Below are positions 62,976 through 64,000 of a stretch of 64,000 nt of DNA, one piece after another. Made by a program: the position numbers and the translations under genes. This DNA is from Tilletia caries (Eukaryota > Basidiomycota > Exobasidiomycetes > Tilletiales > Tilletiaceae). The stretch's first letter is position 1. Every line of letters begins with the position of its first letter. Where the stretch lies: positions 248,001-312,000 of the forward strand of contig JALUTQ010000037.1 of NCBI GenBank assembly GCA_032718865.1, given 5' to 3'. The notes under the pieces are model-generated. The model was not told the origin of the DNA and did not search any database. It saw only the letters and a program-made list of their open reading frames with translations.

Positions 62976-64000
62976 GCTCCCTCCCCCGGCCCTCTCCTCT
63001 CACGCTCAAGGCGGACGCCTGGGCCCGCGTCCTGGACGGTCTTGGGCTCGGTGATCGATATGCGGATGTGGTTCGTGGTTTGCGCGAAGGATTCGATCTT
63101 GAAATTCCTCGCATCATCACCACGGCGGTCGCAAGTAACGCTCCGTCCGCGACAATCCACCGCCTCGCCCTCGGCGAGATCATCCTCAAAGAACGGCAAA
63201 GGGGGGGCGTACATTGGCCCGTTCCAAGATCCTGCCGATGTACAAGACATCCTCCACAACCCCTTCCAATCCATGCCCCTTTCTCTTATTCCCAAGCCCC
63301 CAGACAAATTCAGACTCATACAGAACTTCTCTGCCAACGTCGGCGGCTCTCAGGCGACCAACGATCTTATTCCTCGTTCTTGGGCTACCACATGGTCAAC
63401 CTTCCGACAGATCGTCGGCAACATTCTCTCCCTGCCACCCGAGTCCGAAGCGTGCACTCGCGACGTTGATTCTGCCTACCGACTACTCCCCATACATCCT
63501 TCTCAGTGGCCGGCCTTCGTCCTTCGCACGGAAGAAGGCTTCTTCATCGACACCCGCGTCTCGTTTGGCGTCGGCCCGGGAACAGGCGTGTTTGGGCGGG
63601 TCGGCGAAGCCGCCCTCGACGTCTTTCGGGCTCGAGGATTCGGGCCCCTTGGACGATGGGTCGACGATATCCTCTTCCTCAGAGCCCGCCACGACACTGT
63701 CACTCGCATCAGTGCTCAAAGAGCCGAGCTTAACGCGTCTCTGGACCAGCAGCCCTTTCTTCGGCGTGGGGCTAAGTGGTGGGTCGACGGAGAGGTTCGA
63801 AAGGACGATGAATCATATGAGTACCCACTTCGGTCGTCAACAGAAGCAGGTCGCTCCGACGGCTGGCACTACGGGGACGAAGAGATCGCAGCTCTGGCCG
63901 ACGATCTTGGCCTCCCCCTGCACAAGCCCACACCATGGTCCTCCATCTTTGCGTACGCAGGATACGTGTTCAACATCTTCGACCGACGGGCAGGCCTGCC
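62944..64000 (+). pseudogene. Ngaro copy 2 reverse transcriptase, frameshifted and partial
   Basis: Same start as copy 1 (MALRLAGAQNELP). A C run near 62985 and a G run near 63205 each have one base more than copy 1 (5 C against 4, 7 G against 6), breaking the RT frame. Downstream, CTRDVDSAYRLLP and RWVDDILFLRA are unchanged at the DNA level. Runs off the window. Confidence 0.85.

Larger units (their letters stand above)
61392..64000 (+). mobile_element. Ngaro-type retroelement, copy 2, internally deleted, cut by window end
   Basis: Starts with the same TGTGCCGGTTGCGGAG A1 repeat (61392-61603) and then jumps to sequence equivalent to 31787 of copy 1: 750 bp (31037-31786) are missing, removing most of the first Gag exon. 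The rest follows copy 1 closely to the window edge. It has its own homopolymer length differences, so its RT frame is broken. Confidence 0.9.

Overview
The window is nuclear DNA from a filamentous fungus, most likely a basidiomycete. The evidence is dense short introns (about 50-110 nt, GTGAGT-type donors), core eukaryotic genes (APRT, two proteasome lid subunits, a Yvc1-type TRP channel), GC-rich coding sequence, and transposons typical of basidiomycetes (hAT, MULE, copia and Ngaro/DIRS-like tyrosine-recombinase retroelements). No CRISPR, operon or bacterial signal was seen.

Layout. 1-10138: a tetratricopeptide-repeat gene split by a 9,171-bp hAT transposon (578-9748) with an 8-bp target duplication. 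The transposon has an apparently intact four-exon transposase (1,111 aa) and about 4.4 kb of cargo that includes pieces of the host genes MLH1 and APC5. 10258-18186: a repeat-rich interval holding a complete Ty1/copia element (11387-17688) with identical LTRs, gag and pol in one frame separated by a single UAG. 18187-22435: a core-gene island, APRT (+), RPN6 (-) and RPN7 (+), with complete gene models; RPN6 and RPN7 are divergent and share a 258-bp promoter. 23282-24726: a hypothetical protein gene. 24727-28100: largely degenerate sequence with a dioxygenase (ppo) exon fragment and a GH5 glucanase pseudogene.

28200-37250: a 3-hydroxyisobutyrate dehydrogenase gene whose intron carries a Tc1/mariner-like element (TA duplication). 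That element contains a fused, internally deleted aspartate aminotransferase/SEC61 fragment, and its right terminal repeat is split by a 6.1-kb Ngaro-type retroelement with the canonical split direct repeats A1-ORFs-B1-A2-B2. 38235-45870: a ppo-like fatty-acid dioxygenase gene broken by a second tyrosine-recombinase retroelement on the minus strand. A ~600-bp repeat occurs at 37295-37893 and 46370-46976. 47939-50480: a Yvc1-like channel on the minus strand. 53735-58592: a MULE-type transposase next to a C48 (Ulp1-like) peptidase gene. 59371-60060: a 690-bp CACTA-like MITE. 60906-61077: a probable gypsy LTR. 61392-64000: a second, internally deleted copy of the Ngaro element, cut by the window end.

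The overall picture is a nested-transposon region in which at least three host genes are physically interrupted and two DNA transposons of different superfamilies carry captured fragments of host genes, next to a compact, intact core-gene island. Many coding breaks in the transposons lie at homopolymer runs, so some may be sequencing errors rather than decay.
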